This document shows, piece by piece, positions 1-11,650 of a DNA stretch of 64,000 nt. Where the stretch lies: contig CM059582.1 in NCBI GenBank assembly GCA_030407085.1, forward strand, positions 4,092,001 through 4,156,000, in the 5' to 3' direction. This DNA is from Trichopria drosophilae (Eukaryota; Arthropoda; Insecta; Hymenoptera; Diapriidae). A program made the translations under genes and the position numbers. The stretch's first letter is position 1, and each line of letters begins with the position of its first letter. The notes under the pieces were generated by a model. The model had not been told where the DNA came from, searched no databases, and saw only the letters and a program-made list of their open reading frames with translations.

Positions 1-880
1 AGTGCGCCGTCTTAAGACGGGAATACACGCGGGAGGCTACATAACGTTTCCCGGTGCAACGGCCTTGTCCGCAGCCTTAACAGATTCCTTCCTGCTCGAG
101 CATCGATAGATTGGCAGAAATAAAAAGGGAATAAAAAATATCCACCAAACGAACTTATTGACCTAGAGAACCTAGAGAACCTCTAGATCTGTTCGAATCC
201 ATTTCCTCGTTCTCGTTCTCTAGGATATTAGCCTGTCGCTGATTTTGAGGCGACAATCCTTTTGTACCAGACAGTTGTGGAATCTGTTCCATTTGCCGTG
301 GATTGGTTCCTTCCTTTTTGCTGTTACGTTGACATCTTCTTCCGTTCTTGTTACATCTTCGCGGAAAATCGGCCACTAGTCTCGTTCTATTTCTAGGTGT
401 AGATGTCACTAGTTGTATCTTCCTAGATGACTTCTTCTTGAAAACAAATATGAAAATGGGAATGTCGAGGATGGTACAAATTTTCATGAGAACAGTTTGT
501 CTGGAAAGGATATATTCCTCATTGTGCAAAAACCTTTCTATCCAATTCTGACCATGGTCGAACATTACTATGCAAAACAAAATTTGTTATACAAAGTTGT
601 TTTCTTGTATTTAGATTACGAAACATCAAAGCGTACTTTTAGATCTTGTAGCATAAGGATGAATATCAAATTGAAAATGGCCGTTTCAATAAGAAGATGC
701 TTTCTTGGAAATTACAAACACTTTTTAATCAAAATCGGAGACAGAATTTGGAATCTATCAAATTAAATATGGTGGATTAAAAATGGTGGATTCGATAAAC
801 TTTTTGTTGCGTTTTGACCATGAAGTAAGAGATACAATTCAATTCTGATTGAAAGTCGGATCTAAAGATTTTCTTCTGCT
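1..880. other. Upstream flank with a possible minus-strand exon
   Basis: This stretch is richer in G+C than its surroundings near 1-110 and 155-440. A minus-strand frame is open from 580 to a stop at 155-157 (141 codons). A plausible acceptor (TTTGTTTTCAAG) would start an exon at 436 and leave about 93 residues rich in Arg, Asn, Gln and Ser, ending in a short GSLGSLGQ repeat. I do not recognise the peptide, see no polyadenylation signal just past the stop, and cannot exclude chance. The overlapping + strand frames look like shadows. Confidence 0.2.
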
Positions 881-889
881 GACAGATAA

Positions 890-2035
890 CTTTGGACACC
901 TCAAAACCCTGACACTTCAAAAACTTGACAATTAAAAAAGTCCATCATTTAAAACCCCAACAATCAAAAACTTGACATTAAAAAACAAAAAATTAAAATA
1001 CGGAAGTTGTCATTATTTGTCTATATAAGACGGAAATATTTGAATGAATGTTTTAACTTAATATCTGCAATTTCAGGATCCACCCAAGGCAACTTCACTA
1101 AATAATGCGAGGACCCCATACTTTTTTTTTCTTAAAGGCATAATTGGCTTTACAGGTTTTCGACGTGTCAACTTTTTGGACATATGTCTTTTAATGTTTC
1201 GGGGTTTTAAATGACTGGCTACTAAAGTGTCGAGTTTTTGATGTATCGGATTTTTGAATACCTGAATATCTGCTTTATAAAGTGATGGGGTTTTAAATGT
1301 CAGGTTTTTCAATGGCGGTTTTTTGAAGTATCGGATTTAGAACCGTGGGATTTTTAAATGTCAGGTTGTTTAATTGTCGGATTTGTTAAGGTCTTCTTAA
1401 AGTGTCAGGGTTTTGAATTGTCAGGATTTGTAATGTCTGTTTTTTTAATTATACGGTTTTTGAATGACGTGTTTCCCAATGTTTGGCTATTAAAGAGTCT
1501 TATTTTTAATTGTCAGTTTTTAAATACCGTAATGTCTTCTTTTTGTCAGGGTTTTAAATATCTGGTTTTGAATTTTCGGGTTTTTGAATGACGGGTTTTC
1601 GAAGTGTCGGATTTAGAATAGTTGGGTCTTTGAATATCTGAAAGTCTTCTTTGTAAAGTGTCTGGGTATTGAATGTCTGTTTTTTTAACTGTGAGAATTT
1701 TGAATGACGGATTGCTGAAAAATAGGATTTTGAATCGTGGGGTTTTTGAATGTCGATGTTTTTAATGTCTGAGTATTAAAGTGCCTGCTTTTTAATTGTC
1801 GGGTTTTTAAATACCTGAATGTCTGTTTTTTTAAGTGTCCGATTTTGAATGTCGAGATTTTGAATGTAGGATTTTTTAGGGTCTTATTTTTAAAATGTCG
1901 GGTTTTTATGTATCAGGCTTTCAAATATCTGAATGTCTTCTTTTTAAAGTATCAGGGTTTTGAATTGTCAGGTTTTGTAATGTCGGGATTTTCAATTTCA
2001 ATTTTTTGTGCGTGCATTTTTTTAATTTGGATGTT
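890..2035. repeat. Degenerate minisatellite of a TGTCGGGTTTTTGAA-type unit, with an orientation switch
   Basis: From about 1150 to 2035 the + strand is an irregular tandem run of 13-17 bp units such as TGTCAGGGTTTTGAAT, TGTCGGGTTTTTAAA and TATCGGATTTTTGAA. Between 890 and 1000 the same unit appears reverse-complemented (CAAAACCCTGACA, CAAAAACTTGACA). A longer module recurs several times (near 1256, 1390, 1525, 1635, 1810 and 1920): AATACCTGAATGTCTTC, then TTTAAAGTGTCAGGG, then a TTTTGAATTGTCAGG-like unit. Open frames here are by-products of the repeat. Confidence 0.85.
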
Positions 2036-2654
2036 AAGGTAGTGCCATATCTTTACTTACAATCCCAGAATTCATGAAATAAACTGTATGTCTTCTAATC
2101 ACAATTTATGATTAAATAACCTACAACCATTAATATTATTAACAGAAATTCCTATTCACCTTATTTATAACATTTCTAAAGATATCGATCTTATTGCAAA
2201 ATAAATTATTTATCTTTTAAAACAGACACATAAGTCGCATAAAGTTTTCTTATTATTACTCATATATCCATTTCTTAAGTTTTCGCAATTTTACGATCGT
2301 AATCGTTCTTCAAATTCCGTAGAATTTGCAAATATCTTACGAATGTAAATATCATGATGTAATTAAATATTCGTGACTAAGGTACAATTACGCGCTTTGC
2401 CGATTAATTTATACTGAATATTTTGATTTGAAATATAATAACAGAACAATTTTGCATTAAAGGAAAGAGATTTTCTTAAATTTTACATTGTATTTTTAGT
2501 CAACGAACCTATGCTGTACTAATTACGTGATGTAATCTATCTAGCCGTGTGATCCGCTATTTTCCCGACGGGATAAATCGTCGATTTATGCAAAAGATTC
2601 CTAGTCGCGACTATTCAGATAATATAACTAGTTTTCTTTGTTTCAAAGCACCTC
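2036..2654. other. A+T-rich noncoding stretch
   Basis: No gene or clear repeat is visible. A short GC-richer patch near 2540-2600 (CGATTTATGCAAAAG region) precedes the duplicated element at 2655 and may belong to the same noncoding block. Confidence 0.5.
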
Positions 2655-2762
2655 GCCGACAAAGAAAAGTCGATATCGACACCCATCGTCGTTAAAATGC
2701 TGCGGGTTCGTGATCATTCGGAATAATTGTTTTCTCTTAATGACGCCGTTTTATTTGCATTT
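2655..2762. repeat. Copy A of a duplicated 108-bp noncoding element with an octamer site
   Basis: This block aligns without net gaps to 3143-3250. Shared runs include GCCGACAAAG, CGATATC, CGTCGTT, GGTTCGTGA, TAATTGTTTTC, CTTAA and TTTATTTGCATT. I estimate about three quarters identity. TATTTGCAT contains the octamer ATTTGCAT (reverse ATGCAAAT), a known POU-domain site. Retention of two equal-length copies without coding capacity suggests regulatory DNA (inference). Confidence 0.75.
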
Positions 2763-3142
2763 ACGCGAACTCGCCTTCCTCGCCCGCGAATCGCATGCGT
2801 GGTTTATGAGCCGTATCGAGACTTTAAAAAAAAAACACAACCGTTTACGCAGCGGTTTATATTAATTCGTCCAAATGCTTGTATTAGTACATTTGTATTT
2901 TTGTCAAAGACTGTAAGTAATTTTATAAAAACAAAAATACTCACTGAATTTTACTTGTTTATCAAAATGCATCTCATAATTCGACAGCATCAATATCGCT
3001 ATTTTTTAAAAGAATACAACACTGCATAATAACTTCACAGCTCAGATTTTGAATTTGAATATTTCTATTTTAAGTACTTTTTTTAATTAAGAAAAGAAAC
3101 TGGCATTATACAATTAGGTTTGTTTTCGACGAAGACCACTTT

Positions 3143-3250
3143 GCCGACAAAGGGAAATCGATATCAACAATCTCCGTCGTTCAAATGCCTATAAGGTTCG
3201 TGACATTTGAGAGTAATTGTTTTCGCTTAACGATCGCATTTATTTGCATT
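3143..3250. repeat. Copy B of the duplicated 108-bp noncoding element
   Basis: Direct-orientation partner of 2655-2762, 488 bp downstream. It keeps the octamer end TTTATTTGCATT and the central TAATTGTTTTC. The similarity fades beyond about 3265, so the duplication is short and old, or only this core is constrained. Confidence 0.75.
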
Positions 3251-4626
3251 AATTTATTCGAATTTTTATTCGCATCTTGATGTTTATGTTGGCGTAGTTG
3301 GTTAATCCACCGGCAGACAGTCGTTATTTTTTCAAGCAAATTGAAATCTGCAACTAGATTTACCTGTTTGAACACTTTCATGTTAATAACGCCTCGTGTT
3401 TTGTCCATTTTTCAAAGAAATTGTTGCAATTTAATAATGTCGAGTCCATTTTCAAGCACCATTATCTGATATTTATTTACATTTACATTTATTTATAATA
3501 TACCGTGCCAGGTTATGTCAATAGGGTAGCCCACATACGGTCTCTAATTTCAAGTATTTTCGCCATTCTAACAACGAAATAATTTGAATACTTTATACTC
3601 GTGATATTATTTTATATCAAGAACAGATGCACAACCTATTTCAATTCGATCATCTTATAATTTCTGCATTTAATTCGTGACACGTCTTATTTACACATCC
3701 GAATCCAACAGGGAAATAATGTAAATACTAATTGTGGACGTTAATGTAAACGATTCCTTACTCGAGCCATTGGCTTTTATTAACAAGTCATGTTCAATTT
3801 TAAAAATTGAAATGGTATAAAACATTTTTCCTAGTTTTTTCGATGTTGTTACTGGGAATAAACAAAGGCCCAGGAAGTCACTTGTAAAGAACTGGTCATT
3901 AGGAATATGTCACAAACCCGTTTGAAATTGTACACAAACTGTCCAGTTTTTGATCGTATCTTAAAATTAAATGTAGATATCTTCTCTTTAGTTATCGTTT
4001 TGTAGGTTGTGTTCTATTTTAATTCATTGTTTATGGTCTCAGTTATTTTGAAATCCGTTCTGAATTAATAATGTAATAATAAATTTTTTTCATCACAAGA
4101 AAGCATTGTGCTTGTGACATTTATTGCATTTGATCAATTATTGTTATTGTATTCGTAAAGAATACTAAACAAAAATAAGAAGCTCTATACAAGTCGAAAT
4201 TTATAACATAACTTTTATTGTAACTTTACAGGTTTTTTGTATTTCTTACAGTTTAGATCATTATAAAATATACAAATATAATCAAACTATACCTTTTGAT
4301 TGGTAGAATTTGAAAGAAAAAAAGCTAACCTCAAAAGTTACCTCGAAAGTTACTCTAAACATTTTTTGTCGTATTAACTAAAGAAAATGATCTACCGAAA
4401 AATATTCATGGTAACAGACACGTAATAATAAAACAACATAATGTTATATTATATTAAAAACTAAACATTTAAAGTGGTCCAAAGATGGTAATTTAAAAAT
4501 AAAAATTTTGATTAGGTGTATTTGATAAAAATAGAAGAATTTTCTTTTATTTTCAAAAAATATTCAAAATTAAATTTAAAATGATAAGTTTTCATTTGTT
4601 ACTTAAAAATTTCCAAACAAACAAAA
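3251..4626. other. A+T-rich noncoding stretch
   Basis: No gene is visible. The frames are short and rich in Ile, Lys and Phe, as expected from base composition. Poly-A and poly-T runs are frequent, and the sequence ends at the palindromic element at 4627. Confidence 0.5.
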
Positions 4627-4734
4627 CCCTGGTAGAAAATGCGACCAGTTTCTGGCCATTTTTTCTGGTCTGCATGCTGTAATTAATGGAGCCCAGAAAA
4701 ATTGGCCAGAAAATGGCTTAATTTCCTACCAGGG
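4627..4734. mobile_element. Small palindromic MITE-like element (CCCTGGTAGGAAAT ends)
   Basis: The left end reads CCCTGGTAGAAAATGCGACC with TTTCTGGCCATTTTTTCTGG further in. The right end reversed reads CCCTGGTAGGAAATTAAGCC with TTTTCTGGCCAATTTTTCTGG. About 45 bp of each arm pair imperfectly around a short centre (TGCATGCTGTAATTAATGG). There is no coding capacity. Target-site duplication is not obvious. It could be a solo foldback element or a remnant of a larger transposon. Confidence 0.65.
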
Positions 4735-7100
4735 AATTGATTTTATATATTTTTTTAATGTAGATTTCTTCGATCTATAGACTAAAATATGACTATGATA
4801 TATGCTCAATAGATTTTTTGTATTATATTGATTTTAGTATTGTTTGCAAAGTCCCAAAAGAACTGTTTTTTCTTTCCAGTATACACCCTCCTATATATAC
4901 CTTTTCCCAAAATAGAGCAATTTTTTCTGGTGACAGAAGTTTGTTCATAAATTGCTTGTTTAAAAAACGTTAATTTTGCTCAGTATTTATTTCTAGTCAA
5001 TGTAAATATTCTGGGTATTAGTGCATTAGATGTTTATGGAAAAATTGTCCAGAATACATTAAGAAACTCGAATCTGGATAGAATATATTTTTACGAATTT
5101 TAGTATCTACATCTTATTGAATCAATTTTTAAAAATCTATTCGAAAATAACAAAAACGAGTTTTTCCGGTTAATAGTCATCCAATAATTCCAGATATCGA
5201 TAAAAGTATTTTTAGATGTTGGGCATTATACTCTTTCCAAAATTAAGAACAAAATCTTGTTCTGTGCTGGGATTTTGAGCATATATTAGACTAGCTTAAT
5301 CTGCGATTTTTTTCATCTATTAAGAGCGCTTTAAAAAACTAGAAAAAATCCATATGGCTTCAACTTGAAATATAAATTCCACGGAGAAAAATTTTCTAGG
5401 AAATTACGATTTTATAATAAAAATTACTAGATTTTTTGTAATTGTTACTGTCTGTATAGAAAAAATGAAAAGAACTAGTAGTGACTTTTATCAGGAAGAG
5501 TGACAATTTTCCCGGTTCTGCAAGTTTACTCCAAAAAATAATCATGTGGAATACAAACATTTCACAAAAACTAAAGTTCTTATATATTTTTCTTCAAAAA
5601 GTTAAAGTAACTTACCAGGTAATCACTTTGGTGTTGTTGTGTACTTATTTTAGGATAGAAATGAAAATAGGTAGAGTAAAACTGAAATTGCATCGATTTA
5701 TTTTTGTTTTTGGACATATTTTCTTCAAAATAGATTATTGTTGTCTCCACCGCTTATTTACATGTTTGTATTGAGATGACCATAAGTCATTACCAAAATG
5801 ATATAAAAAATCAATTGGAGGGGTCCTGACTTTTAGGTTGACCTTCATCCAATCCAACTGTGATAAGGGATAATAAAAACCGATTTACAAAGTAGTGTCA
5901 GTTGCATGTCTTCTCACTAAATAACTTGAAGTGTAAATCGAGCCACAAGATTTAACTTTTATTGCATGTTGAGTGAGTTGTCATTTTAAAATGGCCGAGT
6001 TTTCACTTATTAGTTTAGAGGGATTCAATATTTATCCCACAGAAAGTAACTAGATGAAGTTTACACTTTGTTACGTCATTTTAAAATATTGATTTTTCAG
6101 CCTTTTGTACTTGTCTTTGTATATAAATTATTTTAGTCCAAAATTATGCATAATGTATCTCCGTCTTTTTTATTCTTTATTTATGTTACTTATTTATTCT
6201 TTATTAATCGTGTTGTTCAATTATTATTGTATTTTTCGAAAAATTAATTGCGACCTTGTTAATTTTTTATGATTTTTAAATATTTGTCGCAGGCTTTTCT
6301 TGATATATAAATAATGATTATTGCATCACTGCTGTTTATGACTAAATTTGTTACAGCATTTTCAGTATTTCTCACGGGTAAAAAAGCACCGAAGAGGTAC
6401 GTTCAATATACACAGATTCCACGATGACAATTAAATAATAAAACCGACAATAAATACCGAAGATAATACATGCAATTCACTCGCTCGCGTTGAATGCCTG
6501 CCGTTTTATTACAATTATAGCGTCCTGAGCAGTACATAATCGTTGTAAGCGTAAATAGACAAATTTTATTACGAATAATTCTTCCCCATGGAATCTTCGT
6601 CATAAAACAGACGGGCACAAACACCAAGCAGCGAAACTTCCGCGTGTTGAAAATATATTCGCGGTCTTAACTGCGATTAAGTCATCTTTACGGTCGCAAT
6701 CGTATACACAATCGAGATTACGTTATTGTGGTGCAATACCGAGTCGTGTGGCTTTTATTTTATGTGGAATTTTTATTTCTTCTCGCGTGCGGGATCATTG
6801 TTTTCAATTATTTTCGCTATTTTTCATGTCATTGGGTTTTTACGTACACTTATAATTTTAGAGCTTTCATGGTCGAAGGAAATTTATTTATTCACAGAAA
6901 CCATCCAGAATTTTCTCCTTTTTTCATCAGCATTCTGAGATTTTGTCAAATTTGATCCAATTTTATAAAACAGGGCTGAAAATTCGCACGTTTTCAAAAT
7001 TGGTACAATTTTCTCTGGAATCGTTTTCTCGGTGATGAGGCTGCGAAATATTAGCGATTGGCATCAACGGCATATGATGAGACCGCGCATTAAAGTCTCT
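4735..7100. other. A+T-rich noncoding stretch
   Basis: No supported gene. The longest open frames (near 5481-5774 and 6403-6627) have compositions explained by A+T bias, with no recognisable motif. A patch near 6440-6720 is slightly GC-richer and could be constrained noncoding DNA. Confidence 0.5.
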
Positions 7101-7119
7101 GAAACTACACGCCATGTGC

Positions 7120-7430
7120 ACTTACTGCGGTAAAAATGGGGATCACTTTTCTTGCCTTCCGTGCGGCGAGCTCGTTGCGAGGAGCGACGATAAACTTCGC
7201 TAAACTACGAGCAAACGGTGGCTGAGTCTCCTATAATGGGGCTGTCGTGGCTCTGGCGGGGCGGGACTTTTTTCTCCCCTGGCAGAAGCTAAGGCTTCAG
7301 CAAGTTAGACTTGGTTGCACTTTGCAAGATAAGCGGGAATAGACGATAATGTAACTTCATCCCGCCAACGAAAACCCTCTCTAAGTGCGCGCGCGCGCTC
7401 ACTCTCTGACGTTTGTATATGGTTAGTCGA
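7120..7430. promoter_or_regulatory. GC-rich island, possible promoter
   Basis: This is a marked rise in G+C over its surroundings. It contains GGCGGGGCGGGAC (GC-box-like), CGTGCGGCGAGCTCG, an alternating GTGCGCGCGCGCGCTCAC run (Z-DNA type) and CTGGCAGAAG. It lies 13 kb upstream of the first Shroom coding exon and could be a Shroom promoter or 5'UTR exon, but no TATA box, initiator or splice-linked exon can be demonstrated. Confidence 0.25.
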
Positions 7431-8520
7431 GTTAAACGGTTTTGTAAGGAATGTACTTATAACCGTACATTTTGCTTATCTAATTATATTACGCGCGATA
7501 AATAACTAGGTACTTCCAGGATTCGATGTCGTCTAGTAACGTGTCGACGATACAAACTTGTCGCTTTTAACTGACTTTGTGAAACAAGATTACGTGAGGA
7601 CGCTTCTTTTGTTGAAGGATTTATTGAGTCTTTTTATTTTATATATAATGTTTCAAGTTTGGTTGCACCTGTATTGTTCATTTAACTGTACATAAATAAT
7701 GTGGAGAGTATCCTTATTCCATGTCCAAGTCTTCATATATTTTTGAAAATCTATGCGTCGAAGGAGCGAAAAATACAAATACTAGGTGGCGTACAGATAC
7801 AAAAGAAATATCGCATGCAAATATGCTCAAATATTGTTATAAGTGAATATGATTTGTTACGTAATACGATTTGTGGTTGTCTTTTTGAAGAAAATTTCAG
7901 CAAATCAGAGATCAATGAAATCAAATTACAATGAGACTTTACTTGTGGGTTAGTGCGCCATTTAGTGTTCTTCGAAGTTACTCAAGATTGTATGGAATGT
8001 GTAGTAATTTTATTTTGATATTCTCGAGTTTGTTTTCTTTGATATTCTTAAATTTATTCATCAGAAAATTTGACGATGATCGATGGATATAACCTAAAAA
8101 TAAAAAATACATTCCATGACGTTTTCTAGGAAAGTAATGTAATAGTTCGAGCAAATCGGTATGAAATAATGCTCATTGCTTTAATTTTTTTGTTTAACTC
8201 TTCTACTGATCTATTGTTAGGCAAGTTGTTCTAATAATCTCAGAATGTTGTCTGTCATTAGAAGCAATGGTAATTACTGCGAAAATATCTTTTACTTTGG
8301 AATAATAAAAATTGATGAATATTTCAGCTCATAAAAATTAAGTTCCTGGTAATTTATGACACGAAGAGTTCTTAGGCTTAAGTATGAAAATATTCTGCAA
8401 GTACATTAAAAATGGTATAAAGATGACAGAAGACATCCCTGATTTAATATCGCGCAACTCACTCGTAATCAGCCTTATTGAAAAATATAAAAACTCATGG
8501 CCAAAATTCTGGAAAATATT
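7431..8520. other. A+T-rich noncoding stretch
   Basis: No gene or clear repeat is visible. An open frame near 7701-7934 has no recognisable features. Confidence 0.45.
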
Positions 8521-9200
8521 GACTTTTGCCTCCTTTGCCCCTGTTTCTTGGTAAAGGTCTGGCTGGTGAACCGGTTAAAAAGTATCACTCCATAATTCAG
8601 GATCCAGCCACATCCGTTTACGTAACCCGAAGAAACCATGGCTACCGGAGATATAGGACGCGATTCCCTTCCTTTAAATATCACCGCCTCTGTCACTTCT
8701 CGTTGGATGAGACGAGACGCAATTACTCGTCTTGTAAAATTGGTTCCCGTTGGGTGCGCGAACATAGGCGAACCGTGTACGAGATGGCGAGATTGCGGGT
8801 CATCCACCCGTCGAACCCCGGAAACCGGGATACCTAGTCCCATTCGAGAGGGTGCCTGCATACGCTCGACGACTTTTTGCCGTAACGACGAGATATTACA
8901 TTGTACCAGCCGATGGTGCGTAGTTTCCTTTCACGCTCGCCAGGCTACGCTCCGACCCATTAAAGCTTTGGGTACCGTTCGATGTTGCGGGTCGAACTAA
9001 CAAACGCGCTCAATTTATCGCGATCGCCGAATGTCATTTCCAAATGCTAAAAAAGATGATCGAGAACGATGTTCCTCAAGTTCCCGAACACGCCGCCAGA
9101 AGAGAATAGATTGCTCTGCTGCGCGGTACAAGTACAACCGGTATCTACAATTCGTACTTAAAATAAATCAGTTTTGTCGGTTTTGCGTTTCAATAAATTT
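8521..9200. other. GC-richer island with overlapping open frames, function unknown
   Basis: About 600 bp have balanced composition with many CpG and open frames on both strands, the longest 8475-8861 (-) and 8638-9000 (+). The + frame encodes a cysteine-rich tail (spaced GEPC, DCG, GACI, FCR, HCTSRWC and a CC near the end). AATAAA-like signals follow near 9162 and 9190. I do not recognise a family. A conserved noncoding element, an unrecognised exon or a noncoding transcript are all possible. The frames may be open only because stop codons are rare in GC-rich DNA. Confidence 0.2.
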
Positions 9201-9282
9201 TTGGGATTAATGCTTACTACTTCGATCGTTAAATTTGAGGAATTTGAATGCTGAATACGACTAAGGAATTACATTTAATTTT

Positions 9283-9303
9283 AAATATATATATATATAT
9301 ATA
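9283..9303. repeat. AT dinucleotide microsatellite
   Basis: About ten uninterrupted AT units. Confidence 0.9.
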
Positions 9304-9504
9304 AACATAATTTGGTTATCTTTTCAAATGAAATTGATCCCTATCAAAATATAGTCATACCTATTCTGTTCTAAAGTTTTAAACTCGTTATATAATTTCT
9401 AGCAATATATATCGAATGGCATCTTTGCACGATATAATGCATCAGATTTACTAGATGGTGTCAGGATCTGAAAATCGACAATGCAAACTTACTACAGTAT
9501 GACG

Positions 9505-9575
9505 TGGTATCGTATAAGAGTGTTCGACCGTCAGCCGAATGGTTCCGGGTTCAAGTCCCGGCCATCGAATTTTTT
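9505..9575 (+). pseudogene. tRNA-like fragment (tRNA pseudogene or SINE head)
   Basis: A perfect T-arm, CCGGG-TTCAAGT-CCCGG, lies at 9545-9561 with a B-box match GGTTCAAGTCC. It is preceded by an anticodon-arm-like TTCGA-CCGTCAG-CCGAA (loop reading GTC) and a degenerate A-box-like region near 9505. A run of six T follows at 9570, a pol III terminator type. The 3' acceptor strand CCATCGA has no complementary 5' strand at the expected place, so an intact tRNA is excluded. A related copy is at 15122-15168. Confidence 0.55.
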
Positions 9576-9914
9576 CAGTTTGGTTCTATCTTTTTAATAT
9601 ATAAAAGCAATTAAAAAAATCATAAAAAACTCAGTTGAGGTTTGATATTAACACAAAAAGATTCATTAACTGTGTTTTTAGTAGTTCCATTTTTAATTAA
9701 TAGAAAATTTTATTATTTCAGTTCGTTGGCTCAGGTTTGAATGAGAATCGTGGAAACAGGACACGTAAAATAGTTCCTCGTGCTATCACTAGTGCGCGTC
9801 GCGATTCACAGTTCCCTCCTATCAAAGAAAATGTATCACATATGGAAAATATTTCGATGCCATATCGATATTAATGTAGTTTCCCTCCTTTATTCCAATT
9901 GCAATGTGGTCTAG

Positions 9915-10240
9915 TTTGGTTCTGTTCTGTTGTCCTGTTCTGTTCTGTTCTGTTCTGTTCTGTTGTCCTGTTCTGTTCTGTTCTGTTCTGTTCTGTTCTG
10001 TCCTGTCCGGTTCTTTTCTGTTTTGTTCTGTCCTGTTCTGTTCTGTTCTATCCTGTACTGTTCTGTTCTGTCCTGTTCTGTTCTGTTATGTTCTGTTGTC
10101 CTGTTCTGTTCTGTTCTGTCCTGTTCTGTTCTGTCCTGTCCTGTCCGGTTCTTTTCTGTTTTGTCCTATCCTGTTCTGTTCTGTTCTGTTCTGTTCTGTC
10201 CTGTCCTGTCCTGTTCTTTTCTGTTCTGTCCTGTCCTTTG
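9915..10240 (+). repeat. TTCTG/TCCTG pentanucleotide array
   Basis: About 320 bp of TTCTG units with interspersed TCCTG, TTTTG and rare variants. A block containing TGTCCGGTTCTTTTCTGTTTTG occurs twice, 138 bp apart (near 10003 and 10141), showing internal segmental duplication. All three + frames stay open because the unit has no stop, giving spurious SVLFC-type peptides. Confidence 0.95.
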
Positions 10241-10259
10241 CATAGAAAGGAAATGTGAT

Positions 10260-10720
10260 ACTGCGAGGTATACGAACGTAATATCAGACTTTAAAAATTC
10301 AAAATTGCGTATCCAAAATGGCGGACCCAATACGAAAAAACTCGTTAAAACAAACTGTATGAATGTGGTTTCTCGGCGGTTTACGAGATAAGTTATAGCG
10401 AATGTAACCTCAGATTTTAAAAATTACAAATGATGCATCCAAAATGCCGGACCGAACTAGTTACGATTTTGTCGAACGTCATGGGTTTTCTGCAGTTATC
10501 GGAATCGCTTATTACGCATATGACCTCATAATTTCAAACATTCAAAATGGCGGTACGAATATATTGCCATATTGAACCGGTCATTTTCAATTCTCAGGAA
10601 CCGACGCTAGTTTCATAATCAGCTATACCAAAAATCACAAGCTACAAAGTTTCATGTAATTTGGTCCACCATGTTGGGTCCGCCATTTTGAAATTAAAAA
10701 AAAATTCGGATTTATAACCA
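10260..10720. repeat. Old dispersed repeat with AAAATGGCGG motifs
   Basis: Motifs recur at short intervals: CAAAATGGCGGACCCAA, CAAAATGGCGGTACG and TCCGCCATTTTGAAATT. They are joined by TCAGATTTTAAAAATT, TTTCATAATCAGC and AAGTTTCATGTAATTTGG. The same set appears at 17.5, 19.9, 21.5, 31.2, 57.2 and 59.9 kb. No coding capacity is evident. Confidence 0.6.
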
Positions 10721-11049
10721 GCACCCAAAAAGTATATAAAATTTTTTTATCATGTAACTTTGTCAGAATGATAATGAGTACAGTTGGAAATTTTAATTTA
10801 CGCACTAATCGCCAGCCCTATTTTTTGTACGCGAGTACGTAAAATTCAATTTTACTCAAGCTGTGCGTAAAGGTGCCACTTTAGGGACGGAATTCAGGGC
10901 GTTAATTCAAACTTTACCCATTCTAGTCCAAAAAATTCATTATTCATATACGTGCTAAACAACATGAAAAATTGGTAAATCGAAAAGATAAAAATCTTGA
11001 AAAAATCTGCAATTCATGAAACTCCGTAATAAATTCGTGAGAATGGGGC

Positions 11050-11650
11050 GCGTACGCGATAGTATTCCATTTTTTGAGCGTTTGCATTAAGACTTTCAAC
11101 TCATTTAGTAAGCAGGACTCGAAAAAATCGAAAGGAAAAATCCCGAGGTCAGGATTTAACGGGCAACCCCAGTCTTGGAGTAGGTTCTCGCACTCGGTGC
11201 GGCCGTTTTACCGTACGAAACGAAACGGAACTGGCCGACGCCGCCGTCACGAACAATCCCATCACATGAACCGCTTCGCCCCGGCGTAAATATTTACATT
11301 GCAAAAAGCACGAGACGGAATTGAATTTACTTATGTATTATACCGGTGGCGTTTGTTCCTGAGAGCCGCAAAAGAGGCGCCCGTGTCCTGAATGAAACGC
11401 ATAACTCACTAAATCAAGCTTACATTTATATTGATATATTGCAGCATGATCTATGGAATCGAAAGCGAGCGAAATAAATGCTTGACGAGTAAATCATCCG
11501 CGAGATCCTCCATTGTGTGGAGGGCACTTAAAGTAAATCACGTTGCGTACGAGGCGCAAACTCTTTTTCGGGGATATTCTTTACGAGCCTTTCCTTCCGT
11601 GACGTCCATTTCGGCCTCGATGTTTTTATTAATGGGTTATCGATAGCCAT
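11050..11650. other. GC-richer noncoding island
   Basis: CpG-containing sequence (GGTGCGGCCG, CGACGCCGCCGTCACG, CGCTTCGCCCCGGCG) lies among A+T-rich DNA. The frames present are short and unrecognised. Candidate conserved noncoding or regulatory DNA. Confidence 0.25.

Noticed and set aside
9899..10391. Three overlapping + frames of 113-153 codons rich in Ser-Val-Leu-Phe-Cys
   Set aside because: They arise from the stop-free TTCTG/TCCTG pentanucleotide in every frame.
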